A stretch of DNA of 64,000 nucleotides from CAZCVI01 sp964502145. GTDB taxonomy: Bacteria; Acidobacteriota; Aminicenantia; UBA2199. The translations under genes and the position numbers were made by a program. The stretch covers positions 62,001 to 126,000 of the forward strand of contig CAZCVI010000010.1 of NCBI GenBank assembly GCA_964502145.1. The letters run 5' to 3'. A model generated the notes under the pieces. That model saw only the letters and a program-made list of their open reading frames with translations, did not search any database and was not told the origin of the DNA. This document shows positions 34,399 to 43,851 of the stretch, in pieces. Numbering within the stretch: position 1 is the stretch's first letter; every line of letters begins with the position of its first letter.

Positions 34399-35475
34399 TT
34401 ACTCTGCGGCCAATCTCAAAATTTCAATGATCATAGTAAGGGCTTTTTCCATGTCTGCTACCAGGATATGTTCCTCGCAGGAGTGTTCCAACTGGGCGCC
34501 GATGCCGACGACGGCCATTTCAATGCCTTTGTTGTTATAGATAGAGGCATCGGTAAAGCCGGTGATAAATGTCGTGCGTGCCTCAATACCGATGGTTTTG
34601 AGGGCTTTTTTGGATATTTCCACGGTCCAGGAATTCTCTGGAATATCAACGGCACGGCAAAGGTTATCAATCTTAATGGTAAGAGTTGCGCCGCAGGCTT
34701 CGACCTGTTGACGAATGATATTTTCCATTTCTTGGGCCAGTGCAGCACCTTTTTCATGGACTAAACTGCGACATTCAGCGAGGAACATGACGTGATCGGG
34801 TACACCATTACGGATCATACCACCATTGATGACACCTACATTGGCGGTGGTGTTAAAATCAATGCGACCGAGCTTTAACGCGGCAATAGCTTTGGCAGCG
34901 GCTTGAATGGCGTTGATTCCTTTTTCGGGTTCCATACCAGCATGGGCGGCCTTACCTTTGATCTCTACATCAATGGCAAAATAGGAAGGACCACCAATGA
35001 CAATGGTATCCAATGTATCGTTATCGAGTAGGAATCCTTTCTTGGCACTGAGCAGGCTGTAATCGAGATTTTTTACGCCCAGTATACCGACTTCTTCTTG
35101 TCTGCTGATGGCAATTTCGACGGGGGGACGGATAGGGGCAATACGCAGGGCTTCGAGCATCTCAGCAATACCGGCTTTATCGTCGGCACCTAGAATGGTC
35201 TGACCCTGGGAACGGATAACACCATCTTTAAGCACGGGTTGGATGTTTTTGCCGGGTTTGACGGTGTCGGCATGGCAGGAGAGCAGGATGGGGTCTTTGC
35301 CAGTGCAGCCTTTGGCGGGAAGTTTGGCAATCAGATTCCCATAACTGTCTTTGGTGGCTTCAGCACCGAGGGTTTGGAACTCTTTTAAAAGATAATTGAT
35401 GAATTCGGCTTCCTCGCCGGACTCACTGTTGATTTGTACCATTTCCATGAATTGCTTGATCATTCGCTCTGACAT
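34399..35475 (-). CDS. M20-family peptidase (PepT-like)
   Basis: 358 residues, cytoplasmic. Metal-binding and catalytic blocks: SCHADTVKPG (first His and Asp), GADDKAGIAEMLEAL (bridging Asp), RQEEVGILGVKNLDYS (Glu-Glu general base region), CRSLVHEKGAALAQE and a late EHSCEEH block with the last His. It resembles tripeptide-aminopeptidase-like enzymes of the YqjE/PepT group and would need two zinc ions. A ribosome-binding site AAGGAG lies before the ATG. Substrate is not known. It has its own promoter and ends with TAA. Confidence 0.87.
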   Translation of the reverse strand: MSERMIKQFMEMVQINSESGEEAEFINYLLKEFQTLGAEATKDSYGNLIAKLPAKGCTGKDPILLSCHADTVKPGKNIQPVLKDGVIRSQGQTILGADDKAGIAEMLEALRIAPIRPPVEIAISRQEEVGILGVKNLDYSLLSAKKGFLLDNDTLDTIVIGGPSYFAIDVEIKGKAAHAGMEPEKGINAIQAAAKAIAALKLGRIDFNTTANVGVINGGMIRNGVPDHVMFLAECRSLVHEKGAALAQEMENIIRQQVEACGATLTIKIDNLCRAVDIPENSWTVEISKKALKTIGIEARTTFITGFTDASIYNNKGIEMAVVGIGAQLEHSCEEHILVADMEKALTMIIEILRLAAE

Positions 35476-35532
35476 ATTGGGTTCTCCTTTTTTTAAGTTA
35501 ATTTAAAAAAAAATTATTTTCATTAAAATTAG

Positions 35533-35561
35533 ATTATATATAATCCTTGTCTTTTTAGCAA
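35533..35561 (-). promoter_or_regulatory. Promoter of the M20 peptidase
   Basis: TTGCTA (35556-35561), 17 bases, TATAAT (35533-35538) on the minus strand. The -10 box lies in the palindrome GATTATATATAATC. Confidence 0.55.
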
Positions 35562-35970
35562 ATGGTATTTTTGAATTGATGTTATTTTTTCAGAGGAAAT
35601 CTTCTACGGGATATTCCATGGTAGGGGAGGTCTTTTTTATTGAATTTGCACAATTTTTAGGATTGACATTATATATTCAGTTTTTGTCGCATTTGAAAGA
35701 AATTGCTGCTGGTAAGAAGAGAGAATTTTTAATTCTACTTGCAATAGGCTGAAAAATTGATTGATATTGGAAGAGAAGATGTAGATGATCAAGAACCAAA
35801 AACATCAAGACTGGACCGCTCCTGGACGGATTGTGCATTTAAATCGGAGGAGGAATTCGTTGATTCTGTCCCGGCTCAGTAGACCTCCCGAAAGTGAGAG
35901 GATTACGTGCCATGCAAGAAACCCATCTGAGAAATAGTTATAACTCTGTCGATTTGCACAATATTTAGGA

Positions 35971-35999
35971 TTGACGATTCGTTTTTACCGTCGTATGAT
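35971..35999 (+). promoter_or_regulatory. Promoter before the small envelope genes
   Basis: TTGACG (35971-35976), 17 bases, TATGAT (35994-35999), about 80 bases before the ATG at 36077. Part of the repeated TTGCACAAT phrase. Confidence 0.55.
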
Positions 36000-36076
36000 A
36001 GATGATAGTATTAAGAAGAATAGGTAAGTTAAATAATGGTTATTGAAAGCAACTCAGTGAGAGCAGGAGAAAAGAA

Positions 36077-36667
36077 ATGAAAACAACAGATAAAATTGGT
36101 TTTATAACAGTTATAATTGTTTTTATAACAGCTATAATTGGCTTGCTGAAAGAATATCCAGAATTTTTTCGAAGTTCTAAGCCAGCGATATCAATACCAT
36201 CCAATCCACCCATAGTAACCCCAAAAACCGGAAAAACCCCAAGAACAAGAAAAACTCAAAACACAAGAATAACCCCAAACACAAGAATAACCGAAAACAT
36301 AAAAACAACTGAAAACATAAAAGCAATAGAGCCTTCCGAGGCCACGCCACCATTACCCGTAATACAAGAACCGGTAGAAAAAGCAATACCTGAGTTTACC
36401 CTCACAGTGTCAAATATCATCGGATTCCCCAAAAACACCTATACACTGGAAGAGAGACTATCTGGATTACCCGGGGTTCAAAGTGTGCGAGTCTCCGAGT
36501 CGTCATTTCAATCGGAAACAAAATCAGCTAAATATTATATAAAATTCGAGGGAGGTGATAATAAAGAGCTAATAAGACTTATTCGTAGCAAGATTGTACT
36601 TTTTACGTTTGACAGACAAGTCAAATGTCAGGGTGAATGGGATATCAGGATGTGGGTCGTCTATTGA
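36077..36667 (+). CDS. Membrane-anchored hypothetical protein
   Basis: 196 residues, no family recognised. One N-terminal membrane helix (about 8-24, FITVIIVFITAIIGLL), then a Thr/Asn/Lys/Arg-rich stalk with six-residue repeats such as TPNTRI, TENIKT and TENIKA, and a C-terminal domain of about 85 residues with an alternating beta/alpha look (TLTVSNIIGFPKN, GVQSVRVSESSF, KYYIKFEGGD). The end domain may sit outside the cytoplasm. GGAG lies before the ATG, and the next gene follows after 55 bases with GGAGGAG. Probably a two-gene unit. Confidence 0.65.
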   Translation: MKTTDKIGFITVIIVFITAIIGLLKEYPEFFRSSKPAISIPSNPPIVTPKTGKTPRTRKTQNTRITPNTRITENIKTTENIKAIEPSEATPPLPVIQEPVEKAIPEFTLTVSNIIGFPKNTYTLEERLSGLPGVQSVRVSESSFQSETKSAKYYIKFEGGDNKELIRLIRSKIVLFTFDRQVKCQGEWDIRMWVVY

Positions 36668-36722
36668 CCCACCAGTGCAATCAATAAGAAAACTTAAAAA
36701 TAGTATTCTCTAGGAGGAGAAA

Positions 36723-37322
36723 ATGGAAATTTGGAAAAATGTAACAGGTTTCGTTGCTTTGATTTTAGTCATCGGTTTTTTTACATCTTGCGCTTCAACC
36801 CAGAGTATGTATGTGGTTGAAGATATTCCATTAGAAGGTGTAGGAGGGATAGTAATCAAAGAATTTAAAGGAGAAGGCGGACGTCTACTTACCAATGCAT
36901 TGCTCTCGAAATTTCGTATGAGAGCCAATAAAAACGACTTCATCATCTGGGATGAACGCCAATATGATGAAGTGATTCGAAAAGGGGGGGATCCGACACT
37001 GATCAAGCCCACCGCTTATTTGAGTGGTGAGGTTCTGGTTTGCAACTTTTCCAACTCAGAAAAACAATATAAAGAACTTACTGATAAAATTTCTACGAAA
37101 TATGAAGTCCAGAGTTTACAGCGTATATTCGAACCAAAAGGCGTGGCAACGGTAGTGGTAAATTTTGAGATCACAGATATTCAAACTGGGAAAAATATTA
37201 CTGCAAAAACAATCGATGCCCGGAAAGCCAATTCGCTTCTGGCTCCCAAATCTCCGGATCAATTACTCTTGTTGACAATAAATAAGGTTGCTGGTAATTT
37301 TGTAAATAGTATTAAGCAGTAA
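36723..37322 (+). CDS. Putative lipoprotein
   Basis: 199 residues. The signal sequence ends FFTSCAS with a lipobox Cys at about residue 21. The body has a mixed alpha/beta pattern: GGIVIKEFKGEGG, then DFIIWDERQYDEVIRKGGDP and LSGEVLVCNFS, and VATVVVNFEITDIQTGKNI. The pattern of strands resembles the CsgG/TolB-N-like fold of outer-membrane lipoproteins that build up an ABC-like alpha/beta layer, but I would not name it. GGAGGAG precedes the ATG. It is paired with the membrane-anchored protein just before. Ends in TAA, followed by a possible hairpin near 37430-37460. Confidence 0.68.
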   Translation: MEIWKNVTGFVALILVIGFFTSCASTQSMYVVEDIPLEGVGGIVIKEFKGEGGRLLTNALLSKFRMRANKNDFIIWDERQYDEVIRKGGDPTLIKPTAYLSGEVLVCNFSNSEKQYKELTDKISTKYEVQSLQRIFEPKGVATVVVNFEITDIQTGKNITAKTIDARKANSLLAPKSPDQLLLLTINKVAGNFVNSIKQ

Positions 37323-37487
37323 TCCCGAAATTTATATTGGCGGAGAAAATATTAGATAATCAAGAAACAATAATAGTAAGACTGGACTGTTCCCGCGTGG
37401 TGGAATTAACAGTGTTCTACCTCCGGTGGGTCAGAATCCTTTCAGAAAAGGGTTCTGGCCGCTGGAGACAAAAGAAGCGGTCATGCA

Positions 37488-39560
37488 TTACGTCCCTAAG
37501 ATTTGTTTTAATGCCGCTGCGACTGTGGTTACGGGGAGGCGGCAGGTTTTGTTGCGGCAGACGTAAATAAGGGTCTGCCCGGGTATGAACTTTGCTGCCA
37601 ACAACGGCAGTTTACCCTCGGTTTTTCCACCCATTAACAAGATGTGGGGCAGGAAGTGTTGGGAGAGTTGTTGGCGTAATGATTGGCAATTCTCACCGAC
37701 AATGGCGACTTCTGCGGGAGGAATGGTGAAATAGAGTAATAATACTCCCCAGTTGGCGTAATAGGGACCATGGCTGAGAACATCTTCTATGACATTGTTG
37801 AGCATATGACGGGAGGTTTGGGTGTACTCTTTTTTATCGAAATATTGGCCGAGCAAATAGAGGTTGAGAGCCATCTGGGAATTGGAGGCGGGGATCACAT
37901 TGTCGAGAATCTCCATTTTACGGGCAATCAACTGAGGGTCCAGATCAGAAGTATAAAAGAACATGCGGCTCTGTTCATCAAAGAAATGAGCGAAGGTGTA
38001 ATTGACGAGTTGTTCAGCGACTGACAACCATTTTTCATTAAAGGTGGCCTGATAGAGAACGATAAATGCATCGATCGTAAAGGCATAATCGTCTAAGAAT
38101 CCGTTTATGGATGAAACACCATTTTTATAGTTGCGGTTTAAACGTCCGTCCTTGTCCATCATGTTGTTGACGATAAAATCAGCATTACTAAGGGCGTGAT
38201 CCAAAAAATGGGGGTCGTCAAATACGCGGTACGCGTCAATATATGCCTTGAGCATGAGTCCATTCCAAGCGGTCAGGATTTTATCGTCAAGGGCGGGACG
38301 TATCCGTTGGGCGCGGGTTTTTTGCAGTTGGTGACGGGCTTTGGCCAGAGTCTCTTGCAGGTGGGCGGGGGTTATTTGATGCTGAATGGCGAATTCTTGG
38401 TCTGTTTTGGTTCTGAAGAGGATATTGCTGCCATTCTCCCAGTTCCCTGCCTGGGTGATATTGAAATAATCGCAAATCAAAGGGGCATTTAACCCCAAGA
38501 GTGTAGCAATTTCTTTTTTTGTCCAGACATAAAATTTCCCTTCTTCTCCCTCGCTGTCAGCATCAAGGGACGAATAGAACCCATTTCCGCCATGGGTTGC
38601 AGGGGGAGCGGTTAATTCCTGTTCGACGAATTCCAGGGTTTGGTAGACGATGGATTTATATAATGGGTTTTTAGTAAATGGATACGCTTGGGAATAGAGG
38701 CTGACCAGTTGCGCATTATCATAGAGCATTTTTTCAAAATGGGGGACTTTCCAGTATTGGTCGGTGGAGTAGCGGGCGAAACCACCGCCTGCTTGATCAT
38801 AAATACCACCCATGGCCATTTTATCGAGGGTAACGGTAACAGATTTCAGGGCATTGTCGCCCAGGGTGCGGTCGAGGCGGGAGGTGTGGCGGGTGAGATA
38901 ATAATAATGAAGGAGGTAGCGATAACCAATGGGCAGTGGAAACTTGGGGGCCCGCTTTTCACCACCCCACACATAATCGAAGTTGTTTTGCCAGGATGCC
39001 ACGATTTGGTCGGGAGAATGGACATCAAAGTCGGGAGGGGAGGGGTCGAGAGCCATAGCACTGGATTGACGGATACCTTGGGTTACTGACTGGGCTTGAT
39101 CGATAAGCTTTTGGGGTTCCTCTTGATATATACTGTGAATCTGGTTGAGCAACATAAGCCAGCGTTCTTTGGTGAAGTAAGTGCCAGCAAAAAAGGGTTT
39201 GCCATCGGGTAACGCGAACGCATTGAGGGGCCAGCCGCCGCTTCCGGTTAACATCTGGGCGGCTTCCATGTAAACCTGATCAATATCGGGGCGCTCTTCG
39301 CGATCCACTTTAATGGCTACAAAATAGGTGTTCATGATGGTGGCGACTTCTTCATTGGAAAAAGATTCGTGTTCCATGACGTGGCACCAGTGACAGGCAG
39401 TGTAGCCAATGCTAATGATGAGGGGTTTATTTTCCTGGTGGGCTTTTTCCAGGGCTTCGGGACCCCAGGGGTACCAGTCCACGGGGTTGTGGGCGTGTAG
39501 TAGCAGGTAGGGGCTACTCTCGTGTATTAAATGATTGGTATAAATGAATTTACGTTTCAT
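37488..39560 (-). CDS. YyaL-type thioredoxin-domain protein (DUF255)
   Basis: 690 residues from the ATG at 39560, where the conserved N-terminus MKRKFIYTNHLIHESSPYLL begins and GAGG lies upstream; the frame runs on to 39788 without a good start. Residues about 15-150 form the thioredoxin-like domain with NPVDWYPWG and the active-site-like CHWCHVM. The remainder is an (alpha/alpha)6 barrel similar to glycosidases (GGIYDQAGGGFARYSTD, GFYSSLDADSEG, LTAWNGLMLKA). The family is wide-spread and its reaction is not firmly known. Nothing odd in length. Confidence 0.88.
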   Translation of the reverse strand: MKRKFIYTNHLIHESSPYLLLHAHNPVDWYPWGPEALEKAHQENKPLIISIGYTACHWCHVMEHESFSNEEVATIMNTYFVAIKVDREERPDIDQVYMEAAQMLTGSGGWPLNAFALPDGKPFFAGTYFTKERWLMLLNQIHSIYQEEPQKLIDQAQSVTQGIRQSSAMALDPSPPDFDVHSPDQIVASWQNNFDYVWGGEKRAPKFPLPIGYRYLLHYYYLTRHTSRLDRTLGDNALKSVTVTLDKMAMGGIYDQAGGGFARYSTDQYWKVPHFEKMLYDNAQLVSLYSQAYPFTKNPLYKSIVYQTLEFVEQELTAPPATHGGNGFYSSLDADSEGEEGKFYVWTKKEIATLLGLNAPLICDYFNITQAGNWENGSNILFRTKTDQEFAIQHQITPAHLQETLAKARHQLQKTRAQRIRPALDDKILTAWNGLMLKAYIDAYRVFDDPHFLDHALSNADFIVNNMMDKDGRLNRNYKNGVSSINGFLDDYAFTIDAFIVLYQATFNEKWLSVAEQLVNYTFAHFFDEQSRMFFYTSDLDPQLIARKMEILDNVIPASNSQMALNLYLLGQYFDKKEYTQTSRHMLNNVIEDVLSHGPYYANWGVLLLYFTIPPAEVAIVGENCQSLRQQLSQHFLPHILLMGGKTEGKLPLLAAKFIPGQTLIYVCRNKTCRLPVTTVAAALKQILGT

Positions 39561-39679
39561 GATTATGTTATCCTCTTTAAAAACGGTGAGATTGTTTCGG
39601 GTTAACCATAATAATACAAAACGGTTTATTTTGAAAGCTTTTTTTTTATTTTTATTGAAAAGCAGGGGCAGAGGGGGAG

Positions 39680-39784
39680 TTAAAGCCGTGATAAGATGTA
39701 CTGATTGACAGACACTCCTTCCTTGATTTCTTCTTCGAGGAAATTGAGATGTTTGACCAGCCTGTCTGCAAATTCTTGGTTCAT
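39680..39784 (-). pseudogene. HepT/DUF86 toxin remnant
   Basis: A 34-residue frame whose ATG overlaps the MntA-like stop (ATGA). It reads MNQEFADRLVKHLNFLEEEI and then stops after about 14 more residues. The start resembles HepT-type (DUF86) toxins, which are normally about 130-140 residues and follow the nucleotidyltransferase antitoxin. Here the catalytic RxxxxxxxxY part is missing, so the toxin is truncated. The call rests on a short match and on position. Confidence 0.45.
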
Positions 39785-40254
39785 GCACTGCACCTTATGA
39801 GGAAATCATCTATTCTCATTTGCATTAAATCTTCAGCATCACGGGAAACTGTTTCTATATAATCAAAGTAGAGGTTCCAGTCTTTCATTGCCACTTGGAT
39901 GCCCCGGGTGGCGCTGGCGCATATAACTGCGGCGGCGCGATTGAGGACCAGTAATTCAACTTCTTTACCCAGCAAAAGATCTAAATCCGCCCATATTTCA
40001 TCCTCGCCATTATAATAAACTTCCTCTTCATATTGAATGGGGGTTCTGACTGCCGGGTAAAAATAAACCGCAATATCCACATCCGAGTTCTTGTGTGCTG
40101 TGCCTCTGGCATAGGAACCGTACAGGAAGGCAAAGGCAATGTCGGTCCTTTTCAAAAAATAATGTTTTAGCTTGTTCAGTAGCCCTGTTTCTATTAACAT
40201 GTGTTCATTATAATATTTTGAGAATGTTTTGGCAAGTGCTTTTTCTAAAAACAT
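39781..40254 (-). CDS. MntA-like nucleotidyltransferase antitoxin
   Basis: 157 residues from ATG 40254 (AAGG four bases upstream); starts at 40200 or 40335 are also possible. The core is the minimal nucleotidyltransferase motif FLYGSYARGTAHKNSDVDIA (GSx10DxD), then DLDLLLGKEVELLVLN with the third Asp/Glu. MntA proteins inactivate HepT toxins by adding AMP. The neighbour in the normal toxin place is only a 34-residue stub, so this gene may be an orphan antitoxin. It begins 25 bases after the comEC stop. Confidence 0.75.
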   Translation of the reverse strand: MFLEKALAKTFSKYYNEHMLIETGLLNKLKHYFLKRTDIAFAFLYGSYARGTAHKNSDVDIAVYFYPAVRTPIQYEEEVYYNGEDEIWADLDLLLGKEVELLVLNRAAAVICASATRGIQVAMKDWNLYFDYIETVSRDAEDLMQMRIDDFLIRCSA

Positions 40255-40279
40255 AAAACCTTCAAGCTGGAAGTCTGGG

Positions 40280-42673
40280 CTACTTTGATGTCTCAATCTT
40301 GAGTTGTCGGGGCAACGACACCAGATGAATACCACCCCTGGGAGCGGTGGCGATATAAGGGATATTTTGTTGCTTGTAATTGCTGATCACTTTTTTATGC
40401 GGAAAGCCGAAACGATTGCCTTGACCATAAGAGAAAACAGCCAGACGGGGTGTAGTGCATTTTAAGAATTCTGGGCTGGAAGAAGTGGCGCTCCCATGAT
40501 GGGGAACTTTGAGCACATCGACCTGCAAGTTGGAACACTCTGTGTTTACCAATTGGCTTTCCACTTCTTTTTCAATGTCTCCAGTAAATAAAAAGGAGTG
40601 GTGTGGGTCTGAGATTTTAAGCACCTGGGAATGGTTGTTGTGGGGCTTAACATCGGTGATCACCTGGGTGGGGAAGAACCATTGAATAGTACAACCACCA
40701 ACTTTTTTTATCCTCGGCGCGGTGGTCCATACCAGGGTGGTGCTACTGGGAACTTCACGCCGCAACGCTTGATATAAAGGGTCTTCCGGTGTGTCGGAAG
40801 CGAGCCACAACTCCTCGGGTTTTAATATCCGCAAGATTTCGGTAAGGCCGCGGATATGATCGGCATGGTAATGGGAAACCGCGACCCAACGGATATGAAT
40901 TCGTTGTTGCAGCAGAAAGGGCAGCACGATGTTGCGCCCTACTTGGAAATCGGAATAATATACGCCACCGCCATCAATAAGCAATGCATCGCCACCAGGA
41001 AAGACAATAACCTGGGAATCCCCCTGCCCTACATCCAGAAAAAAAACTTCGAGGTTGGCGGGAGTATAAAAAAAGATACTCAACGACATCCATACACAGA
41101 GAAGAAGAACAATAGTGGCGGCGGAAATTTTTTGTACCCAGGAGCGGCATACGGGAAGACAAGCAAAGGAGATTAATACGAACAACACGAGGGCAAAAGG
41201 TGGCGCGGCACGGTAGATGGTCAGGTCTACGACATCGGAGAAGATGTAAGAGATATAGAAGAAAAGGTTTAGCAATGGATCGATCACTATCAATAGGTAC
41301 TGCGATAGCACGGCGGATAAGGGCGCGAGTGGAATCAATAAAAAACCGAGACCGAGGATAACGGCGGTCAGGGGCACCAGTAGTAAGCCAGCAAAAAATC
41401 CGCTGAAAGAGTAGCGTTTAAAAAAATAGAGGGACAAGGGTAAAGCGATAATGGCGGCAGATAGATTGGCGGATAGGGTTTCACCGAGATATGAGCGTTC
41501 TTCTCTAAACATTTTCCAACGGGTCAACTTGAAAAGGGGCAAAAATATTCTACGTCCAATTACAATGGTGACGGTTAGGGCAAACGTTAAGATAAACCCG
41601 GCATCAAGAAACTCGGCAGGGTTACGGGCCAACAGGATTACGCCGCAAAAGGAGATTATATTATATATATCGACATCCAGGTAAAGTATCTTGGCGATAA
41701 AAATCAAAATAGCCATGATTACGGCCCGTTCGGCGGATATTTTAAAACCGGAAAGCACCAGGAATACGATTAATACCAGGGCGGTTAAAATATAGCGTTT
41801 TCTGAAGGATACGTTAACGAGTTTTAAGAGTGCGAGGCAGCCAATGGCGATGATACCGATATGGGCGCCGGAAATAGCCAACAGATGATAAATACCCGCA
41901 TTGATCAGTTGTTCCTTTTGCAGGTCTTCCAGTTCTCCCCGATCACCCAGTAACATGGCCAAGAGTAAAACACCTTTTTTATCCAGTACACTTTCCTCTA
42001 CTGAAGGGGTGGTGTTGTTGCGGTATTTTTTTTCAATGGTCTGGCGTATCTGGTTTCGCCATGTTCCGATCACGCGCCAAAACCAGGGAGCGGGGGCTGC
42101 AAGAGTAATCAATTGCGCGGATTTGCAAAAGCTATTGAAATGGGTTCTTTTGAGCAGGAGAAGATTCTCTATAGGATTAGTGAAGACGTTTTTGTTCCCG
42201 GTGTTTCTGTACATGCGGGTATCAATGATAATATGATCGCCCCGGTTCAGGTACACCAGATTGCCGTTTACTTCGATACGTACATTAAAGGAGACGGCAA
42301 TTTTTTTTTGCTGGTATTCCAGATTATAGGCGTGGAGGAAAATAACGGAGTGATCCGGGTGGATTTCGGGGTAATCTTTCAATTGGCCAAACAGGGAGAT
42401 GGCGCGGTCGTCGGGAATAGTGGCGGTTGTTTCGATGATCTGGTAAAAGGTCTCTTTTTCCTTGATAAATTGGCCGGTGATTAATAAAACAATGGCCAGT
42501 GCTATCAAGATGTAGCCGTGGGTGTACTTTTTAAAGTAATAGAAGACTAGTGCTGCAACAATGAAAAAAATTAAAAGAGAGTGTACGATCTCATAACCAA
42601 TTATATCCAGGTGATGAACGAGGGCCAGCATGGCTAAGGTGCCTAAAAAGATGGGGGTGAAGAGATTTTTCAT
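40280..42673 (-). CDS. comEC: ComEC/Rec2 DNA-uptake channel protein
   Basis: 797 residues. N-terminal membrane helices (about 5-70) and a DUF4131-type soluble segment are followed by the competence domain with LLAISGAHIGIIAIGCLALL and about seven helices, then a C-terminal metallo-beta-lactamase domain: FLDVGQGDSQVIVFPGGDALLIDGG, SHYHADHIRGL, LFTGDIEKEVE and KVPHHGS. In transformable bacteria ComEC carries single-stranded DNA across the inner membrane, and the lactamase-like part may degrade the other strand. Full length with all metal ligands. Ends in TAG. No other com genes in the window. Confidence 0.93.
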   Translation of the reverse strand: MKNLFTPIFLGTLAMLALVHHLDIIGYEIVHSLLIFFIVAALVFYYFKKYTHGYILIALAIVLLITGQFIKEKETFYQIIETTATIPDDRAISLFGQLKDYPEIHPDHSVIFLHAYNLEYQQKKIAVSFNVRIEVNGNLVYLNRGDHIIIDTRMYRNTGNKNVFTNPIENLLLLKRTHFNSFCKSAQLITLAAPAPWFWRVIGTWRNQIRQTIEKKYRNNTTPSVEESVLDKKGVLLLAMLLGDRGELEDLQKEQLINAGIYHLLAISGAHIGIIAIGCLALLKLVNVSFRKRYILTALVLIVFLVLSGFKISAERAVIMAILIFIAKILYLDVDIYNIISFCGVILLARNPAEFLDAGFILTFALTVTIVIGRRIFLPLFKLTRWKMFREERSYLGETLSANLSAAIIALPLSLYFFKRYSFSGFFAGLLLVPLTAVILGLGFLLIPLAPLSAVLSQYLLIVIDPLLNLFFYISYIFSDVVDLTIYRAAPPFALVLFVLISFACLPVCRSWVQKISAATIVLLLCVWMSLSIFFYTPANLEVFFLDVGQGDSQVIVFPGGDALLIDGGGVYYSDFQVGRNIVLPFLLQQRIHIRWVAVSHYHADHIRGLTEILRILKPEELWLASDTPEDPLYQALRREVPSSTTLVWTTAPRIKKVGGCTIQWFFPTQVITDVKPHNNHSQVLKISDPHHSFLFTGDIEKEVESQLVNTECSNLQVDVLKVPHHGSATSSSPEFLKCTTPRLAVFSYGQGNRFGFPHKKVISNYKQQNIPYIATAPRGGIHLVSLPRQLKIETSK

Positions 42674-42779
42674 CTCATTCGCACGGTTTAATCCAACTGT
42701 ATATGCATTCTTTCATGCCAGTATTATAAAGAAGATGTTAAATTATTTCAAGTGGGGGAATGCATTTTGGAATGGTTAA

Positions 42780-42824
42780 CTGGACTATCTGGACTGACTG
42801 GACACACTGGACCAACTGGATAGG
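42780..42824. repeat. 9-bp-period TGGAC repeat B
   Basis: Five 9-bp units of the form CTGGACNNN between comEC and the DUF2293 gene. The wording GTTTTTCTTGAAAAGG follows. The rest of the gap 42674-42878 shows nothing I can name. Confidence 0.85.
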
Positions 42825-42878
42825 TAAAGTTTTTCTTGAAAAGGTGTTTGGATGGAGGCGGGATAATATGTGGTGAAT

Positions 42879-43598
42879 TTAGGATATTGGGGTGTCTTGT
42901 TTTACCCAGCGGGACAATAGTTTGTTCACTATGGGTGCTACTTGTTCCCTCGCTTCACAGCGGTCTATGCCACGACTGAGTAATTTATCGTATGGGGTTT
43001 TTTGATGGCGGATATGGGCGATTACCGCCAGTTTTATCGCTTCAGGGGAGAAGTGTTTGGCCTGAGAAGTACGACCAATTCGACCGCTGTATTTTTGACA
43101 GGCATGGTGGGTGATGATTGTCGCTTTTCCTTTAGGGCAGTTGGGGTAGAGTTCTTTGATACGGGTGGAGAATTGGTCCACATATATTTGATCCATTTCG
43201 GATCGTATTAACACGTTTCGTTCTTTGCGACGTTCGCGGGCGTCTTTATCAGCGAAGCATTCTTGTTCTGCTTGCTCTATAGCAGCTTCTTCTACCAGCA
43301 GTCCTTGTCTTTCGTATTGTTTGCGTGCTCGGCTCCATTTTAGTACGACGGCAGAGAGGGCGGAGTATTTGCGGGAACGGCGGGTTAAAGCAGCATCGCC
43401 AGAAGGAAGAAAAATAAGGTGATCGAGATCGGCACAGGAAAGGCAGTTGGCACCTTTTTCACCGTTCAGAAAAATCCAGGCATTAGGTCCGAGGGTTTCG
43501 CCACATTCATCGCAGGTGGTATCCTTGCTTTGGGTGATAAATACTTTTAAATCAAACTGTTGTTCTACTTTATCTACAGGTTTTTTTGGTTGTTCCAT
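42879..43598 (-). CDS. DUF2293-domain protein
   Basis: 239 residues. An N-terminal zinc-binding part has CDECGETLGPNAW and CLSCADLDHL (about residues 27-61). A long basic coiled region follows (RRSRKYSALSAVVLKWSRARKQYERQG). The C-terminal block FSTRIKELYPNCPKGKATIITHHACQKYSGRIGR, with SPEAIKLAVIAHIRHQKTPYD, is the DUF2293 signature. Function of the family is unknown; basic charge and zinc site suggest nucleic-acid binding, which is inference. Alone, not in an evident operon. Confidence 0.75.
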   Translation of the reverse strand: MEQPKKPVDKVEQQFDLKVFITQSKDTTCDECGETLGPNAWIFLNGEKGANCLSCADLDHLIFLPSGDAALTRRSRKYSALSAVVLKWSRARKQYERQGLLVEEAAIEQAEQECFADKDARERRKERNVLIRSEMDQIYVDQFSTRIKELYPNCPKGKATIITHHACQKYSGRIGRTSQAKHFSPEAIKLAVIAHIRHQKTPYDKLLSRGIDRCEAREQVAPIVNKLLSRWVKQDTPIS

Positions 43599-43851
43599 GA
43601 TAATGGGATTATATCATACAATGGCGAATCCGTTCAAGTTTCATCATAAAATCCCAGCAATTCTCATTTTGCGTATTATTTCTGTGAACACTCAACGGCC
43701 ATCAATTTGGCATTCTGCTCCATTCTGGGAATCCCGGTCATCGGATAATCCGACGCATCACGGTTCAGAAACTATTTCTTCCTATATTCTTTTTGGGTTG
43801 CCATCTTTTGAAAATAGCATCGTTTTCCAGTACAATAATCCTTTAGTCTTT

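Larger units (their letters stand above)
35476..36076. other. 600-base gap with decayed repeat copies
   Basis: No gene of useful length. It holds the peptidase promoter, two copies of the phrase TTGCACAAT(A/T)TTTAGGATTGAC (35646 and 35954 regions), and a stretch near 35785-35830 (ATGATCAAGAAC, AAGACTGGAC) whose wording recurs near 37350-37390. It looks like remains of a repeated or mobile sequence. The second phrase copy provides the promoter of the next gene. Confidence 0.5.

Noticed and set aside
43599..43851. Decayed gene between the DUF2293 and AAA genes
   Set aside because: All frames have several stops and no wording could be tied to a family.
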